Positions 34,393-44,875 of a stretch of DNA of 64,000 bases are shown one piece after another; positions within the stretch are counted from its first letter, which is position 1, and each line of letters opens with the position of its first letter. The stretch covers positions 1 through 64,000 of the forward strand of contig JBEBXQ010000002.1 of assembly GCA_040391535.1 (NCBI GenBank), in the 5' to 3' direction. Below the pieces are notes generated by a model. It saw only the letters and a program-made list of their open reading frames with translations, did no database searches and was not told the DNA's origin. A program made the translations under genes and the position numbers. The DNA is from JBEBXQ01 sp040391535 (GTDB taxonomy: Bacteria > Bacteroidota > Bacteroidia > Cytophagales > Spirosomataceae).

Positions 34393-35223
34393 ATGACTTA
34401 CGAAGAACTATATCACCAAATAGTCCAAAAAAGGAGTTATCTCTGCGTGGGCCTCGATACAGATATCCGCAAAATCCCTGCTCATCTGCTCAAAGAAGAG
34501 GATCCTGTATTTGCCTTTAACAAACAGATCATTGATGCTACTGCCGATTATTGCGTAGCCTATAAACCTAATATCGCCTTCTATGAGTCATTGGGCTATA
34601 AGGGTTGGCTGAGCCTCAAAAAAACAATGGATTATATACCGGATACCCATTTTACGATTGCTGATGCCAAACGCGGTGACATCGGGAATACATCCGGATT
34701 ATATGCCCGTACATTTTTTGATAAAACGTCTTCCGGCCTGGATTTTGATTCGGTCACTGTAGCTCCCTATATGGGCAAAGACTCGGTAACTCCGTTCCTT
34801 GACTTTGAAAAGAAATGGGTTATCCTGCTGGCGCTGACTTCCAATGAAGGCAGTGCAGATTTTCAGCAATTGCCGGTTGAAGGGAAACCATTATATCAGA
34901 AAGTACTGGAAACGTCAGGACAATGGGCGGGTGCAGACCGGATGATGTACGTGGTGGGTGCCACCCGTGCTGATTTTCTTAAGGAAATCAGGCAGATTAT
35001 CCCTGATCATTTTCTGCTGGTACCGGGTGTAGGCGCACAGGGCGGAAGCCTTGAAGAAGTTTCAAAGTACGGTCTGAATAAAAAAGCCGGACTGCTGGTC
35101 AATTCTTCCAGAGGGATTATTTATGCCGGTAACGGGGAAGATTTTGCAGCTCATGCCCGTAATGAAGCCCGGAAAATTCAGGAAGAAATGAGCCTTTACC
35201 TGAAAACATTTTTAAGTGTTTAA
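34393..35223 (+). CDS. pyrF: orotidine 5'-phosphate decarboxylase
   Basis: Using the ATG at 34393 the product has 276 residues, the size of the type 2 OMP decarboxylase; an ATG at 34342 would add 17 residues before the domain and across a promoter-like box. The motifs are LCVGLDTDIRKIPAHL at the start, FTIADAKRGDIGNTSGLYA with the catalytic Asp/Lys pair, and LLVPGVGAQGGSLEEV with the phosphate-binding loop. It converts OMP to UMP, the last step of pyrimidine synthesis. lysA begins right after it. Confidence 0.95.
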   Translation: MTYEELYHQIVQKRSYLCVGLDTDIRKIPAHLLKEEDPVFAFNKQIIDATADYCVAYKPNIAFYESLGYKGWLSLKKTMDYIPDTHFTIADAKRGDIGNTSGLYARTFFDKTSSGLDFDSVTVAPYMGKDSVTPFLDFEKKWVILLALTSNEGSADFQQLPVEGKPLYQKVLETSGQWAGADRMMYVVGATRADFLKEIRQIIPDHFLLVPGVGAQGGSLEEVSKYGLNKKAGLLVNSSRGIIYAGNGEDFAAHARNEARKIQEEMSLYLKTFLSV

Positions 35224-35245
35224 TTATAAAGAAGTTAAAAAAAAT

Positions 35246-36472
35246 ATGTCTTTCCCCGTCAGATTAACCGAAATTCAGAATATACCCGTTGCCGATATCT
35301 GTGCACAGTACGGAACCCCTCTTTATGTATACGATGGCGCCATTATCCGCAAAAAAGTCCAGGAACTGAAAGAAGCTTTCAGTGGTGTCAACCTGAAAAT
35401 CAAATATGCCTGTAAAGCCAATACCAATCTGAGTATCCTGAAACTGATGCGCAGCCTGGACGTGGATATCGATACGGTGTCTCTTCAGGAAATACAGCTG
35501 GGGCTTTTATCGGGGTATGACGTCAGTCAGATGACCTTTACGCCAAGCGGTGTTTCTTTCAGTGAAGCCCGTGAAGCCATTGAAGCAGGCGCGCTGATTA
35601 ATATCGACAGTATTCCGCTGCTGGAGTGGTTCGGGCAAACCTATGGCAACAGCAGGCCATGTATGATCCGTATCAAGCCTAACGTTGCAGCCGGCGGCAA
35701 TACTAAAATCATGACAGCGCATCCGGGTTCCAAATTCGGTATTTCCGTGCAATTACTGGATTCGATCCTGAAGACTGTAAAAAAATACGATATCAAGGTA
35801 ACAGGCCTTCACCAGCATACAGGCTCAGATATTAAAGACGCGGCTCCGTTTATTGAAGTAGCGGATATTTTACTGGAAGCCGCTCTGCAGTTTCCTGACT
35901 TGCAGATTATTGATCTGGGAGGAGGATTCAAGGTTTCCTATAAACCGGATGATCCTGTGACAGACATGGAGTTTCTGGGAAAGGAAATCTCAGCACGATT
36001 CAATAAGTTTTGTGAACAATATGGCCGCCCGCTGCAATTATGGTTTGAGCCGGGGAAATTCCTGGTAAGTGAAAGCGGCTACCTGATGGTTGAAACTACG
36101 GTGGTGAAAGAAGATCCCGCGTTTACATTTGTGCATGTTGATTCAGGACTGAATCACCTGATCAGACCCATGATGTACGGTTCTTACCATCATATTCTGA
36201 ATGCCAGCAATCCGGACGGAACCCCGCAGCAGTATAACATCGTAGGATACATCTGCGAAACAGATACCTTTGCTGAAAAACGCATGCTGCCTGAGGTTAC
36301 ACAGGGGGATTTACTGGTTTTTCTGAATGCCGGTGCCTATGGATTCAGCATGAGCTCGAACTATAACGCCCGCTACAGGCCGGCAGAAGTATTGATCGAT
36401 AACGGATCAGCCCGGTTAATCAGGAAGCGGGAAACACTGCAAGACCTGCTTGCAACACAACAGGATTTATAG
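35246..36472 (+). CDS. lysA: diaminopimelate decarboxylase
   Basis: A 408-residue PLP enzyme of fold type III that makes lysine from meso-diaminopimelate. The PLP lysine is Lys57 in KIKYACKANTNLSILK; other marks are GLHQHTGSDI, LQIIDLGGGFKVSY, LWFEPGKFLVSESG and the CETDTFAEKR motif (usual CESxD). The start at 35246 is chosen because a start at 35216 would lie inside pyrF. It follows pyrF by 22 bases, so the two may be one transcript, closed by the terminator at 36481. Confidence 0.94.
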   Translation: MSFPVRLTEIQNIPVADICAQYGTPLYVYDGAIIRKKVQELKEAFSGVNLKIKYACKANTNLSILKLMRSLDVDIDTVSLQEIQLGLLSGYDVSQMTFTPSGVSFSEAREAIEAGALINIDSIPLLEWFGQTYGNSRPCMIRIKPNVAAGGNTKIMTAHPGSKFGISVQLLDSILKTVKKYDIKVTGLHQHTGSDIKDAAPFIEVADILLEAALQFPDLQIIDLGGGFKVSYKPDDPVTDMEFLGKEISARFNKFCEQYGRPLQLWFEPGKFLVSESGYLMVETTVVKEDPAFTFVHVDSGLNHLIRPMMYGSYHHILNASNPDGTPQQYNIVGYICETDTFAEKRMLPEVTQGDLLVFLNAGAYGFSMSSNYNARYRPAEVLIDNGSARLIRKRETLQDLLATQQDL

Positions 36473-36480
36473 AACAAAGG

Positions 36481-36505
36481 ACCGGCGCAACAGCCGGTTT
36501 TTTTT
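36481..36505 (+). terminator. Rho-independent terminator of lysA
   Basis: ACCGGC, a 6-base loop and GCCGGT (36481-36498) are followed by a run of T residues, eight bases after the lysA stop. Confidence 0.9.
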
Positions 36506-36627
36506 GTTTTAAAGACAACTATTTGATGAGCTGCCTGTTATATTTGTTAACAGTATTACTTAATTTTAAGGCTTGTTGATCACTGAAAACATCCTTACCC
36601 GTTACATTCACATTCTATTCCGGCACC

Positions 36628-37968
36628 ATGATAAAACATAGCTTTCTCAACATTTTCATTGTCCTGCTTATTTTTTGTCCTCAGTTGTCAACATCGCAGG
36701 ACATCCTGCTCAGGAATGTAAGGCTGATTGACGGAACAGCGAAGCCCGTAGCCTACCCCGTTCAGATACTCATCAGAGCTGATACCATCGCTGCTATAGG
36801 TGAAAACCTGCAGGCGGAAAACGCTGCAACCATTAATCTTGAAGGCAAAACAGTGATGCCGCTCCTGCTGGGCCTGCATCAGCATATCGGTATGTTAAAG
36901 GGGAACACTGCCGGAAATGATCATTTCACTCCGGAAAATATAGAGCGGCAACTCCATAAATACCTTTCTTTCGGAGTAGGTGCTGTTACTTCGATGGGTA
37001 CCGATCTTGAGACGGTTTTTCCGGTACGCGACAAAACACAGAGCGCCTCCTGGAATTCGGCATTGCTCTTTACTGCCGGTGCGGGTTTTACGCACCCGCA
37101 GGGTGGTCCTGGTGCGCGTGACATGCCCCAGCTTAACCGTCCGTCCACTCCTGAGGAAGCCCGCACAATGGTGCGGAAACTGGCACCTCACCGACCTGAT
37201 TTTATCAAAATGTGGGTGGATGATTTCAACGGCTCCTCCCCCAAACTTAGTCCCGAAATCTGTTCGGCTATTATTGACGAAGCACACCGCCATCAGATCA
37301 GAGTAGTGGCACATCTGTACAATCTGGAAGATGCCCGCCACCTGGTAGCTTCCGGGCTGGATATCATCGGACACAGTATCCGGGATCAGGAAGCAGATCA
37401 GCAGCTGATCAACATGATGAAGGCGAAAGGTACCGTCTACATTCCTACCCTTTCCCTCGATGAATTTCTGTTTGTCTATAAAGATAAACCCGAATGGCTC
37501 ACAGATCCGGTTTTCAGTGCTGCCGCAGAACCTGGCGTTCTGGAAATGATTTCCAGCCCTGCGTACAGCAGCTCCATTCAGAATAGTCCGTCACTTGAAC
37601 GTAATATTAAGGGTTTTAAAATTGCGCTGTTGAATGTCTTCAGGTTGCATCAGGCGGGTGTCACGATCGGTATGGGGACCGATTCAGGTGCCAACCCTGT
37701 AAGAGTGCAGGGATTTTCGGAACATCTTGAACTGCAGCTCATGAATGAAGCCGGTATCCCGCCGCTGGAAGTAATTAAAATTGCTACACAAAACGGAGCG
37801 TCTGTTTTGCGTAAAGATAAATCGGGCACGCTCACGGCCGGAAACAAGGCAGACTTCATCGTGCTTGACGGTAACCCTGCCATCAATATTAAAAACACCC
37901 GGAAAATAAAAGCCGTATGGAAAAACGGGAAAGAGGTCAGTCAGGGGCCAGTGGTTCATCAGAAATAA
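36628..37968 (+). CDS. secreted amidohydrolase-family metal hydrolase
   Basis: A 446-residue protein with a signal peptide (cleavage near LSTSQD, residue 24). The TIM-barrel amidohydrolase has the HxH pair in LLGLHQHIG (about 89-91), a probable carboxylated Lys in DFIKMWVDDF (about 195), His in VVAHLYN and GHSIRD, and Asp in GMGTDSGA. The closing SGTLTAGNKADFIVLDGNP is typical for imidazolonepropionase/prolidase-like members. The substrate is unknown: perhaps a cyclic amide, peptide or aryl ester in the periplasm. A TATATTTG promoter-like box lies at 36539-36546. The gene stands alone after the lysA terminator. Confidence 0.85.
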   Translation: MIKHSFLNIFIVLLIFCPQLSTSQDILLRNVRLIDGTAKPVAYPVQILIRADTIAAIGENLQAENAATINLEGKTVMPLLLGLHQHIGMLKGNTAGNDHFTPENIERQLHKYLSFGVGAVTSMGTDLETVFPVRDKTQSASWNSALLFTAGAGFTHPQGGPGARDMPQLNRPSTPEEARTMVRKLAPHRPDFIKMWVDDFNGSSPKLSPEICSAIIDEAHRHQIRVVAHLYNLEDARHLVASGLDIIGHSIRDQEADQQLINMMKAKGTVYIPTLSLDEFLFVYKDKPEWLTDPVFSAAAEPGVLEMISSPAYSSSIQNSPSLERNIKGFKIALLNVFRLHQAGVTIGMGTDSGANPVRVQGFSEHLELQLMNEAGIPPLEVIKIATQNGASVLRKDKSGTLTAGNKADFIVLDGNPAINIKNTRKIKAVWKNGKEVSQGPVVHQK

Positions 37969-38067
37969 GATGACAAAACCAAAGAAAGCAACGCTTCGGA
38001 TTCATTTGCAGTTGGTGCGAAAATTCTCTATTATTGTTTAATTACATATAAAAAGGAACAAAACCCT

Positions 38068-38694
38068 ATGTCCGGCCTGACATTTGAACAATTTACCATT
38101 CAGCTAACAGATAATCTACAAAAAGAACTCCCGGGATGGAAGGCCCAGCTTAAAATGGCAGCACCTTCCCGAGCCGTTTCACAGGAGAGCCCTAATAAAT
38201 TTACCCGCAGAAGTGCTATCCTGATGTTATTTTATCCTTACCAGGACCAGATTTACCTGCCACTTATATTAAGAACAGTATACCATGGCGCGCACGCAGG
38301 CCAGATCGCATTTCCTGGCGGAAGGTTCGAAAATATCGACAGGAACCTGATTCGTACAGCCCTGCGGGAGGCACAGGAAGAAATCGGGCTGCGGCTCAAC
38401 GATGTCAAAGTGCTGGGTACGTTAAGTGAATTATATATTCCGGTCAGCAATTTTCTGGTACAGCCTGTAGTAGCCACTATTCCCTACAAACCTGATTTTT
38501 ATCCGGACCCCCGTGAAGTGGCCGACGTACTGGAAGTCAATGTTCAGGAACTGTTTGACAGCACCAACCGGAAAAACAATGAATTTGAAATGGCAGGCAG
38601 GAAAATCAGTGCACCGCATTATGAAATACAAAATCATTTTGTCTGGGGAGCTACTGCCATGATGATCAGTGAACTTCAGGAAGTATTCCATTAG
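38068..38694 (+). CDS. Nudix hydrolase, coenzyme A pyrophosphatase type
   Basis: The 208-residue protein has the CoA-specific Nudix pattern GQIAFPGGRFENIDRNLIRTALREAQEEIGL (about residues 79-108), with REAQEEIG as the metal-binding core, and LILRTVYHGAHAG upstream. This subfamily cleaves CoA and related acyl-CoA compounds into 4'-phosphopantetheine and ADP derivatives; E. coli NudL is the model. Cytoplasmic, no signal. A single gene; the next gene begins 280 bases later. Confidence 0.88.
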   Translation: MSGLTFEQFTIQLTDNLQKELPGWKAQLKMAAPSRAVSQESPNKFTRRSAILMLFYPYQDQIYLPLILRTVYHGAHAGQIAFPGGRFENIDRNLIRTALREAQEEIGLRLNDVKVLGTLSELYIPVSNFLVQPVVATIPYKPDFYPDPREVADVLEVNVQELFDSTNRKNNEFEMAGRKISAPHYEIQNHFVWGATAMMISELQEVFH

Positions 38695-38974
38695 TCCGCC
38701 CGTTTTGCTTTATATTAATAATTTTGCAAATATTATGAATTAGCCCCCTTCGTGACTACAATTCGATACAAAATTGCTATTTTTACTAAGTTAACACCGC
38801 CATGGATAAATTGCTATGCAGTCAGCTTTCAAAAACCGGAAAACAGAAATATATTGCGTTCCGGTACTGTATTTCAGTATCCACCTGGCATTATAGCCTT
38901 TAGCCTCAGATGAGACCGATTAATTACAAGATTTATCGCTTTTAAACACGTGCTCCCCCTGCCATCACCCATAT

Positions 38975-41695
38975 ATGGACGAAAATAGTAATAACCAACA
39001 TCAGGAAGACAACGAACTACATCACCGTATTGCGATTTCAGGTCTTTATGAAACCTGGTTTCTGGACTACGCCTCTTATGTTATTCTGGAAAGAGCTGTA
39101 CCCGCTATTGAAGATGGTTTCAAGCCTGTTCAGCGGCGGATTATGCATGCCCTTAATGAAATGGACGACGGCCGCTTCAATAAAGTAGCCAATGTGATCG
39201 GTTCAACGATGCAATACCACCCGCACGGAGATGCCTCTATTAATGATGCCATTGTGAATATCGGCCAGAAAGATCTGCTGATGGACACGCAGGGCAACTG
39301 GGGGGATATCCGCACCGGTGACAGTGCTGCTGCACCGCGTTATATTGAGGTACGTTTATCCAGGTTTGCGAAGGAAGTTGTTTTTAATGATAATACGACG
39401 GACTGGCAATTGTCTTACGATGCCCGTAAAAAAGAGCCTGTAACCCTTCCCGTAAAATTCCCCTTGTTGCTGGCCCTGGGAGTAGAGGGAATTGCCGTAG
39501 GACTTTCTACCAAAATATTGCCCCATAATTTCTGCGAGCTGATCAATGCATCCATTGATATTCTCAAAGGGAAATCCATCCAGATTTTCCCTGATTTTCA
39601 AACAGGAGGACAAATTGATATTACCAATTATAACGACGGTCAGCGTGGAGGAAAAGTAAGGGTAAGAGCCCGGATTGAAGAAGAAGACAAAAAAATGCTG
39701 GTCATCCGGGACATTCCGTTTGGTACCACCACTACTTCCATTATTGACTCTATCATCAAGGCCAATGATGCCGGAAAGATCAAAGTCAGGAAAGTAATAG
39801 ACAACACAGCTGCAAACGTTGAAATACAGGTGCATATCGCGCCCAATGTCTCGCCGGATATTACCATGGATGCTTTGTATGCCTTTACGGAATGTGAAGT
39901 ATCCATTTCACCCAATGCCTGTGTAATTGTTGATGATAAACCTCATTTTCTGAGTGTATCGGATATTATCCGTTATAATACGCAGAAGACGGTCGAATTG
40001 CTGACCAGAGAGCTTGAAATCAAAAAAGCGGCCTTACTGGAGAAAATCCTTTACGGTTCCCTTGAAAAAATATTTATTGAAAACCGGATTTACCGCGATA
40101 TTGAAGAATGCGAAACCTTCGAAGCGGTCATTGCAACTATCGATAAAGGGCTGGAACCCTTTAAAGCACAGTTTTACCGTGAAATCACTGACGAGGATAT
40201 TGTTAATCTGACCGAAATCCGGATCAAACGTATTTCCAAATATGATGGTTTCAAGGCCGATGAACTGATGAAAAAATGGCAGGAAGAACTGGATGAAACT
40301 GAAGATAACCTGGCTAATATTGTCAGGTTTACCATCGGCTGGTATCAGGACCTGCTGAAGAAATACGGAAAAGGCCGGGAAAGAAAAACCATTATCCGTA
40401 CTTTTAATCAGATTACAGCTACCATCGTCGCTGCCAATAACCAGAAACTGTATGTTAACCGTGAAGATGGCTTCATAGGATATGGACTGAAAAAAGACGA
40501 ATATGTAATGGATTGCTCTGACCTGGACGATGTAATCGTAATCAGAAAGGATGGAAAATGTGTCGTTACTAAAATACAGGATAAAGTTTTCGTCGGGAAA
40601 GACATTCTTTACTGCGCCGTTTTTGTAAAAAATGACGAAAGGAAAGTATATAACCTTGTCTATATTGACGGTAAAACGGGTATTTCGTATGCTAAGCGTT
40701 TCCAGGTAACCGCTGTAACCCGCGACCGGGAATATGATCTCACGCAGGGAACATCCCGATCGAAAATAAGCTATCTGACCGCCAACGATAATGGTGAAGC
40801 CGAGGTTATCTCCGTCAGTCTTACCGCTCAGAGTAAAGCAAAAGTCAAACAGTTCGATTTTGATTTTGCCAGGCTATCCATCAAAAACAGAAGTGCCATG
40901 GGTAATATCCTGACCAAATATACTGTCAGGAAAATCGCGCTCAAGCAGGCTGGAAAATCTACCCTGGGAGGTGTGCATCTATGGTTTAATCCGACCCTGG
41001 GCCGTCTGAACCGCGATGAGAGAGGGCATTATCTTGGTAATTTTGATGCCAATGACCTGATTCTTGCTATTTATAAGGACGGGACCTATGAGCTGACCAA
41101 TTTTGACCTGACCAATCATTATGAACCTAATGACACACTGTTGGTTAAAAAGTTCAGTCCTGAGGTAATTATAACAGCCGTTTACTGGGAAGGTGTTCAG
41201 AAAAACTATTACATCAAACGTTTTATTATCGAAACGTCTACGGCCGACAAGAAATTTCTGTTCATCAGTGATGCAAAGGGAAGTAAACTTACCCTGGCAT
41301 CTACGGACGAACGCCCCAACCTGCAGCTGGTAAGGCAGTCCGGGACTAAAGATCCGATGGAAACAGAAGAAAAACCTGCGGAAGAACTGGTAGAAGTGAG
41401 AGGCTGGAAAGCCATTGGTAATAAACTGAATTACGCCAAAATAAAAGAAATGAAATGGCTGGACCCTCTGCCGGTACATCAGCATGAGAATCATGAAGAA
41501 GCTGCCGGAGAAGATAACGATACGGCAGTCGTTATTACTGCTGAAGATATAGAAGACATAACAGAGAGCCTTCCGGAATCAAATGATGTAAATGAAACAG
41601 AGGCTGATAATGATACTATAGAAGAAAATAAACCGCAACGGGAAAAGCCATCAGGGAAAGGCCCGGAGACCAATCAGTTGGATTTATTTGGTTAA
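38975..41695 (+). CDS. parC: DNA topoisomerase IV subunit A
   Basis: The 906-residue type IIA topoisomerase A subunit has its catalytic tyrosine Tyr123 in AAAPRYIEVRLS, the quinolone-region sequence YHPHGDASIND (81-91) and QRRIMHALNEM near 53. The usual C-terminal beta-pinwheel covers about 510-800, followed by an acidic low-complexity tail and ending KGPETNQLDLFG. Two features of the A subunit of Topo IV rather than gyrase in this phylum are the Ala at position 87 (Ser in E. coli GyrA) and the lack of a clear GyrA box. The B subunit is not in the window. The next gene starts 12 bases after it. Confidence 0.92.
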   Translation: MDENSNNQHQEDNELHHRIAISGLYETWFLDYASYVILERAVPAIEDGFKPVQRRIMHALNEMDDGRFNKVANVIGSTMQYHPHGDASINDAIVNIGQKDLLMDTQGNWGDIRTGDSAAAPRYIEVRLSRFAKEVVFNDNTTDWQLSYDARKKEPVTLPVKFPLLLALGVEGIAVGLSTKILPHNFCELINASIDILKGKSIQIFPDFQTGGQIDITNYNDGQRGGKVRVRARIEEEDKKMLVIRDIPFGTTTTSIIDSIIKANDAGKIKVRKVIDNTAANVEIQVHIAPNVSPDITMDALYAFTECEVSISPNACVIVDDKPHFLSVSDIIRYNTQKTVELLTRELEIKKAALLEKILYGSLEKIFIENRIYRDIEECETFEAVIATIDKGLEPFKAQFYREITDEDIVNLTEIRIKRISKYDGFKADELMKKWQEELDETEDNLANIVRFTIGWYQDLLKKYGKGRERKTIIRTFNQITATIVAANNQKLYVNREDGFIGYGLKKDEYVMDCSDLDDVIVIRKDGKCVVTKIQDKVFVGKDILYCAVFVKNDERKVYNLVYIDGKTGISYAKRFQVTAVTRDREYDLTQGTSRSKISYLTANDNGEAEVISVSLTAQSKAKVKQFDFDFARLSIKNRSAMGNILTKYTVRKIALKQAGKSTLGGVHLWFNPTLGRLNRDERGHYLGNFDANDLILAIYKDGTYELTNFDLTNHYEPNDTLLVKKFSPEVIITAVYWEGVQKNYYIKRFIIETSTADKKFLFISDAKGSKLTLASTDERPNLQLVRQSGTKDPMETEEKPAEELVEVRGWKAIGNKLNYAKIKEMKWLDPLPVHQHENHEEAAGEDNDTAVVITAEDIEDITESLPESNDVNETEADNDTIEENKPQREKPSGKGPETNQLDLFG

Positions 41696-41707
41696 TTATT
41701 GCTGAAG

Positions 41708-42349
41708 ATGCTGAAGTGGACTATTAAAATATCTTTTATACTCATTTTTCTGAGTCTGGTATTTATACTGCTTTGTAATTACTGGGTGGTGGAAAGTACG
41801 CGGAAAGATAATTATTTTTCCATGGAGGACCTGCCATCGAACGATGTGGGACTCGTCCTGGGAACAAGCCCCAAAACTATGTCGGGTTCAAACAATCTGT
41901 TTTTTGACTACCGGATGGAAGCTGCTGCCCGACTTTATAAGGAGGGGAAAATCAAGTATATCATTCTGAGCGGCAACAACGATTCTGAATATTACAACGA
42001 ACCCTCTCAGATGAAAACCGCACTGATAGCCCGTGGCATACCTGAAGAGGTACTCACACTTGATTTTGCAGGTTTCCGTACATTTGACTCTGTATTAAGG
42101 GGAAAGGAAGTGTTCAACCAGGAGAGTTTCACGATTATATCCCAGAACTTTCATAACGCACGTGCCTTGTTTATTGCTGAACACGAGGGTATCGAAGCCG
42201 TTGCTTTTTCTGCACAGGATGTACCGTCGCTCTATTCTCTCAAGACTGTTTTCAGGGAATATCTGGCGCGTCCCAAGGCTGTACTCGATGTTTTTGTACT
42301 CCGCCCCGCTCCCGATCTGATCACCAACATTGAAATCAGAAAACAATGA
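41708..42349 (+). CDS. SanA/YdcF-family (DUF218) membrane-anchored protein
   Basis: Start at the ATG 41708; a TTG at 41699 is less likely. The 213-residue protein has one N-terminal membrane helix (IKISFILIFLSLVFILLC) and a DUF218 domain: GLVLGTSPKTMSGSNNLFFDYRMEAAARLYKEGKIKYIILSGNN, SQMKTALIARGIPEEVLTLDFAGFRTFDSVLRGKEVF, and FTIISQNFHNARALFIAEHEG. E. coli SanA affects vancomycin entry and envelope integrity; the biochemical role is not known. The close spacing with parC and with the following outer-membrane gene suggests an operon. Confidence 0.85.
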   Translation: MLKWTIKISFILIFLSLVFILLCNYWVVESTRKDNYFSMEDLPSNDVGLVLGTSPKTMSGSNNLFFDYRMEAAARLYKEGKIKYIILSGNNDSEYYNEPSQMKTALIARGIPEEVLTLDFAGFRTFDSVLRGKEVFNQESFTIISQNFHNARALFIAEHEGIEAVAFSAQDVPSLYSLKTVFREYLARPKAVLDVFVLRPAPDLITNIEIRKQ

Positions 42350-42364
42350 TTAATCCCACAATTT

Positions 42365-44875
42365 ATGCATACCCTGAGGATAATTCTTTTACTATTGATA
42401 ATAGTTGCTCCTTGGGAAAGTGCCCTGGCGCAGTCAGACCGGATAATCAGCGGACGTGTAACTGACGCACCCACACAAGAGCCAGTACCTTATGCGTCTG
42501 TAGCAGTAAAAGGTACCACCACCGGGGCTATCACTGATTTTGACGGCAGATATACTATTCAGCTTGACAGCAACGCCGATTCACTTACGGTATCCTGTAT
42601 TGGCTATATCAGCCGCAGCAAAGCCATAGATTCCACAGCTCCGGAGCAGGAAATCAATTTCCAGCTTGTTCCCGGCTCGGTACAACTGAAAGAATTCACC
42701 ATCAGTTCAGGAGAAAACCCCGCTTTCGCTATCATCAGGAAAGTCGTTTCGAATAAATCCTTCAATAATCCTGAAAAGCAGCCTGCCTATCAGTATGAAA
42801 GCTACAACCGCATTCAGATTGATATGGATAAACTCTCTGAAAAATTCAGAAAGAAGAAAACAGTACAGAAAATTACGGGGTTGATAGAACAGTATGACGC
42901 GATAAAAGGCGAAGACGGTGAAACGGTTATTCCTCTTTTTATTTCTGAATCGGTTTCTGATTATTATTTCAGAAGCAATCCCGAAAAAAAGAAGGAAATT
43001 GTTCATAAAACCAAGCTTTCCGGTATTACGGTAACAGACGGCGGACTGATATCGCAACTCATCGGGTCGTCGTTTCAGCAGTACAATTTCTATAATAACT
43101 GGCTCAGGATTCTTGAGAAGGATTTTTCATCCCCCATTACAGACAACTGGAAAGTGTATTATAATTATTTTCTGGACGACAGTGTTTTTAACGGAACCAA
43201 CTACGATTATAAAATTGAGTTCTGGCCAAAAAATCAGCTGGATCTGGCTTTTACCGGTACCATGTGGATCACCGGTGACACCTACGCTGTATCCGATATC
43301 GTTGCTTCGGTCAGTAATAAAGGGAATATCAATTATGTAGAGCAGCTCCGTATCCAGCAACAGTATGCTTCGGTCGACAGTACCTGGCTGCCTGCCAAAA
43401 CCAGAGTGATTATTGATGTAGAAGAAGCTGCCCCCGGAACAGCCGGAATGATTATCAAATTTTATTCATCCAACAGCAATTTCAAAACCGGGCAACCTCT
43501 CGAGCCTTCTTTTTACGATACGGCTATAGAGCTTAAGGATGATTTTAAAACCTATGAAAAGGATTACTGGGAAAAAAAACGACCGGAAAACCTTTCGGAA
43601 ACCGAAAAGCTGAGTTTTCAGGTCATTGATTCGCTGAAGAATACTCCGGCACTCAGGACCTATATCGAGATCATCAACCTGTTTGTGTACGGCTATAAAA
43701 ATCTTCCGCGCTGGAATATTGACCTTGGCCCCTATCTGTATACTTATGCTTTCAATACTTTTGAAGGACACCGGATCCGGCTGGGCTTCCGTACCGATCC
43801 CGACTTTAGCAGAAAGTGGGTATTCAGTGGTTACGCCGCCTATGGCACGGGTGACGGTGAATTTAAATACGGAGCTGCCATGCAGCATATTTTTTCCAGA
43901 AAACCCTGGACCGTTGGAGGCATCAGCTACTCTCATGATGTTGAACGCATGGGAATAACAAAAGAGAATATAGGCAGCAGTACTATTTTCGGGGCATTTT
44001 CAAGATTCGGAAACTTCAGAAGGCCTTATTTCCAGAACGATATAAGCGCATTTATTAAAAGGGAAGTAACGAAAGGTCTCACACATAAGATCACGTTAAG
44101 GCGCCGTGAATTTGATCCTAAGTTTCCTTTTTACTACAAAACCAACCCGGCTGCCGGGGATGAGTCTCCCTTGAAATCAGAATACGAAACAACCGAGCTG
44201 GTCTTTGAAACGCGGCTGGCCCGTAAGGAAACATTCCTTCAGAATGATAACGACCGGATCAGCATCGGCAATGGCAATGCACCGGTATTCGGCATACGCT
44301 ATACACTGGGGCTCAAGCATGTGTTCGGCAGTGATTTTGCCTATCACAAACTGGAAACGGATCTGAGTCAGACTTTCAGGCTTGGTATCTGGGGGCGCTC
44401 ACTCTACCAGATACAACTGGGATACATTCCTTCAACGCTCCCTTATCCTTTGCTCTATAGTCCGCTTGGTAATGAATCCCTGATTTACGTTCCCAATGCT
44501 TTCAATCTGATGAACTTTTTTGAGTTTATCAGCGACCGCTATGTAACGGCAAGATTTGAACACTCCGATGAAGGTATGATTTTCAACCGGATTCCGATGG
44601 TGAAGAAACTGAAACTCAGACTGGTGTTCTCAGGAAGGGTATATTATGGCCAGGTCAGCAACAGAAATCTTACCCTTTCCCCGGCCACTGATCCTTCGGG
44701 AAATACAATTCCGGGTTTTACAGCATTGGGCAGAAAACCTTATATAGAAGTTGGTTACGGGATTAATAATATATTGAGAGTCGGGAGAGTTGATTTTATA
44801 CACCGCTTATCGTACCGGGATCATCCGGATGTTTCAAAGTTTGGTGTCAAAATGTCCTTCTGGTTTAATATCTGA
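42365..44875 (+). CDS. DUF5686 and carboxypeptidase-regulatory-like outer membrane protein
   Basis: An 836-residue protein with a signal peptide (MHTLRIILLLLIIVAPWESALAQ), a carboxypeptidase-regulatory-like beta sandwich at about 26-110 (RIISGRVTDAPTQEPVPYASVAVKGTTTGAITDFDGRYTI) and a long DUF5686 region forming a predicted outer-membrane barrel to the end (KFGVKMSFWFNI). The protein is typical of Bacteroidota; function unknown. The stop codon lies inside the left arm of a hairpin. Confidence 0.88.
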   Translation: MHTLRIILLLLIIVAPWESALAQSDRIISGRVTDAPTQEPVPYASVAVKGTTTGAITDFDGRYTIQLDSNADSLTVSCIGYISRSKAIDSTAPEQEINFQLVPGSVQLKEFTISSGENPAFAIIRKVVSNKSFNNPEKQPAYQYESYNRIQIDMDKLSEKFRKKKTVQKITGLIEQYDAIKGEDGETVIPLFISESVSDYYFRSNPEKKKEIVHKTKLSGITVTDGGLISQLIGSSFQQYNFYNNWLRILEKDFSSPITDNWKVYYNYFLDDSVFNGTNYDYKIEFWPKNQLDLAFTGTMWITGDTYAVSDIVASVSNKGNINYVEQLRIQQQYASVDSTWLPAKTRVIIDVEEAAPGTAGMIIKFYSSNSNFKTGQPLEPSFYDTAIELKDDFKTYEKDYWEKKRPENLSETEKLSFQVIDSLKNTPALRTYIEIINLFVYGYKNLPRWNIDLGPYLYTYAFNTFEGHRIRLGFRTDPDFSRKWVFSGYAAYGTGDGEFKYGAAMQHIFSRKPWTVGGISYSHDVERMGITKENIGSSTIFGAFSRFGNFRRPYFQNDISAFIKREVTKGLTHKITLRRREFDPKFPFYYKTNPAAGDESPLKSEYETTELVFETRLARKETFLQNDNDRISIGNGNAPVFGIRYTLGLKHVFGSDFAYHKLETDLSQTFRLGIWGRSLYQIQLGYIPSTLPYPLLYSPLGNESLIYVPNAFNLMNFFEFISDRYVTARFEHSDEGMIFNRIPMVKKLKLRLVFSGRVYYGQVSNRNLTLSPATDPSGNTIPGFTALGRKPYIEVGYGINNILRVGRVDFIHRLSYRDHPDVSKFGVKMSFWFNI

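Noticed and set aside
36523..36546. TTG plus TATATTTG as a standard promoter before the amidohydrolase gene
   Set aside because: The -7 box is fine, but the TTG is only 13 bases away instead of about 19, so I mention the box only in the gene entry.
36895..37374. 159-codon open frame antisense to the amidohydrolase gene
   Set aside because: The amidohydrolase carries all metal ligands in the sense frame; the antisense frame has none.
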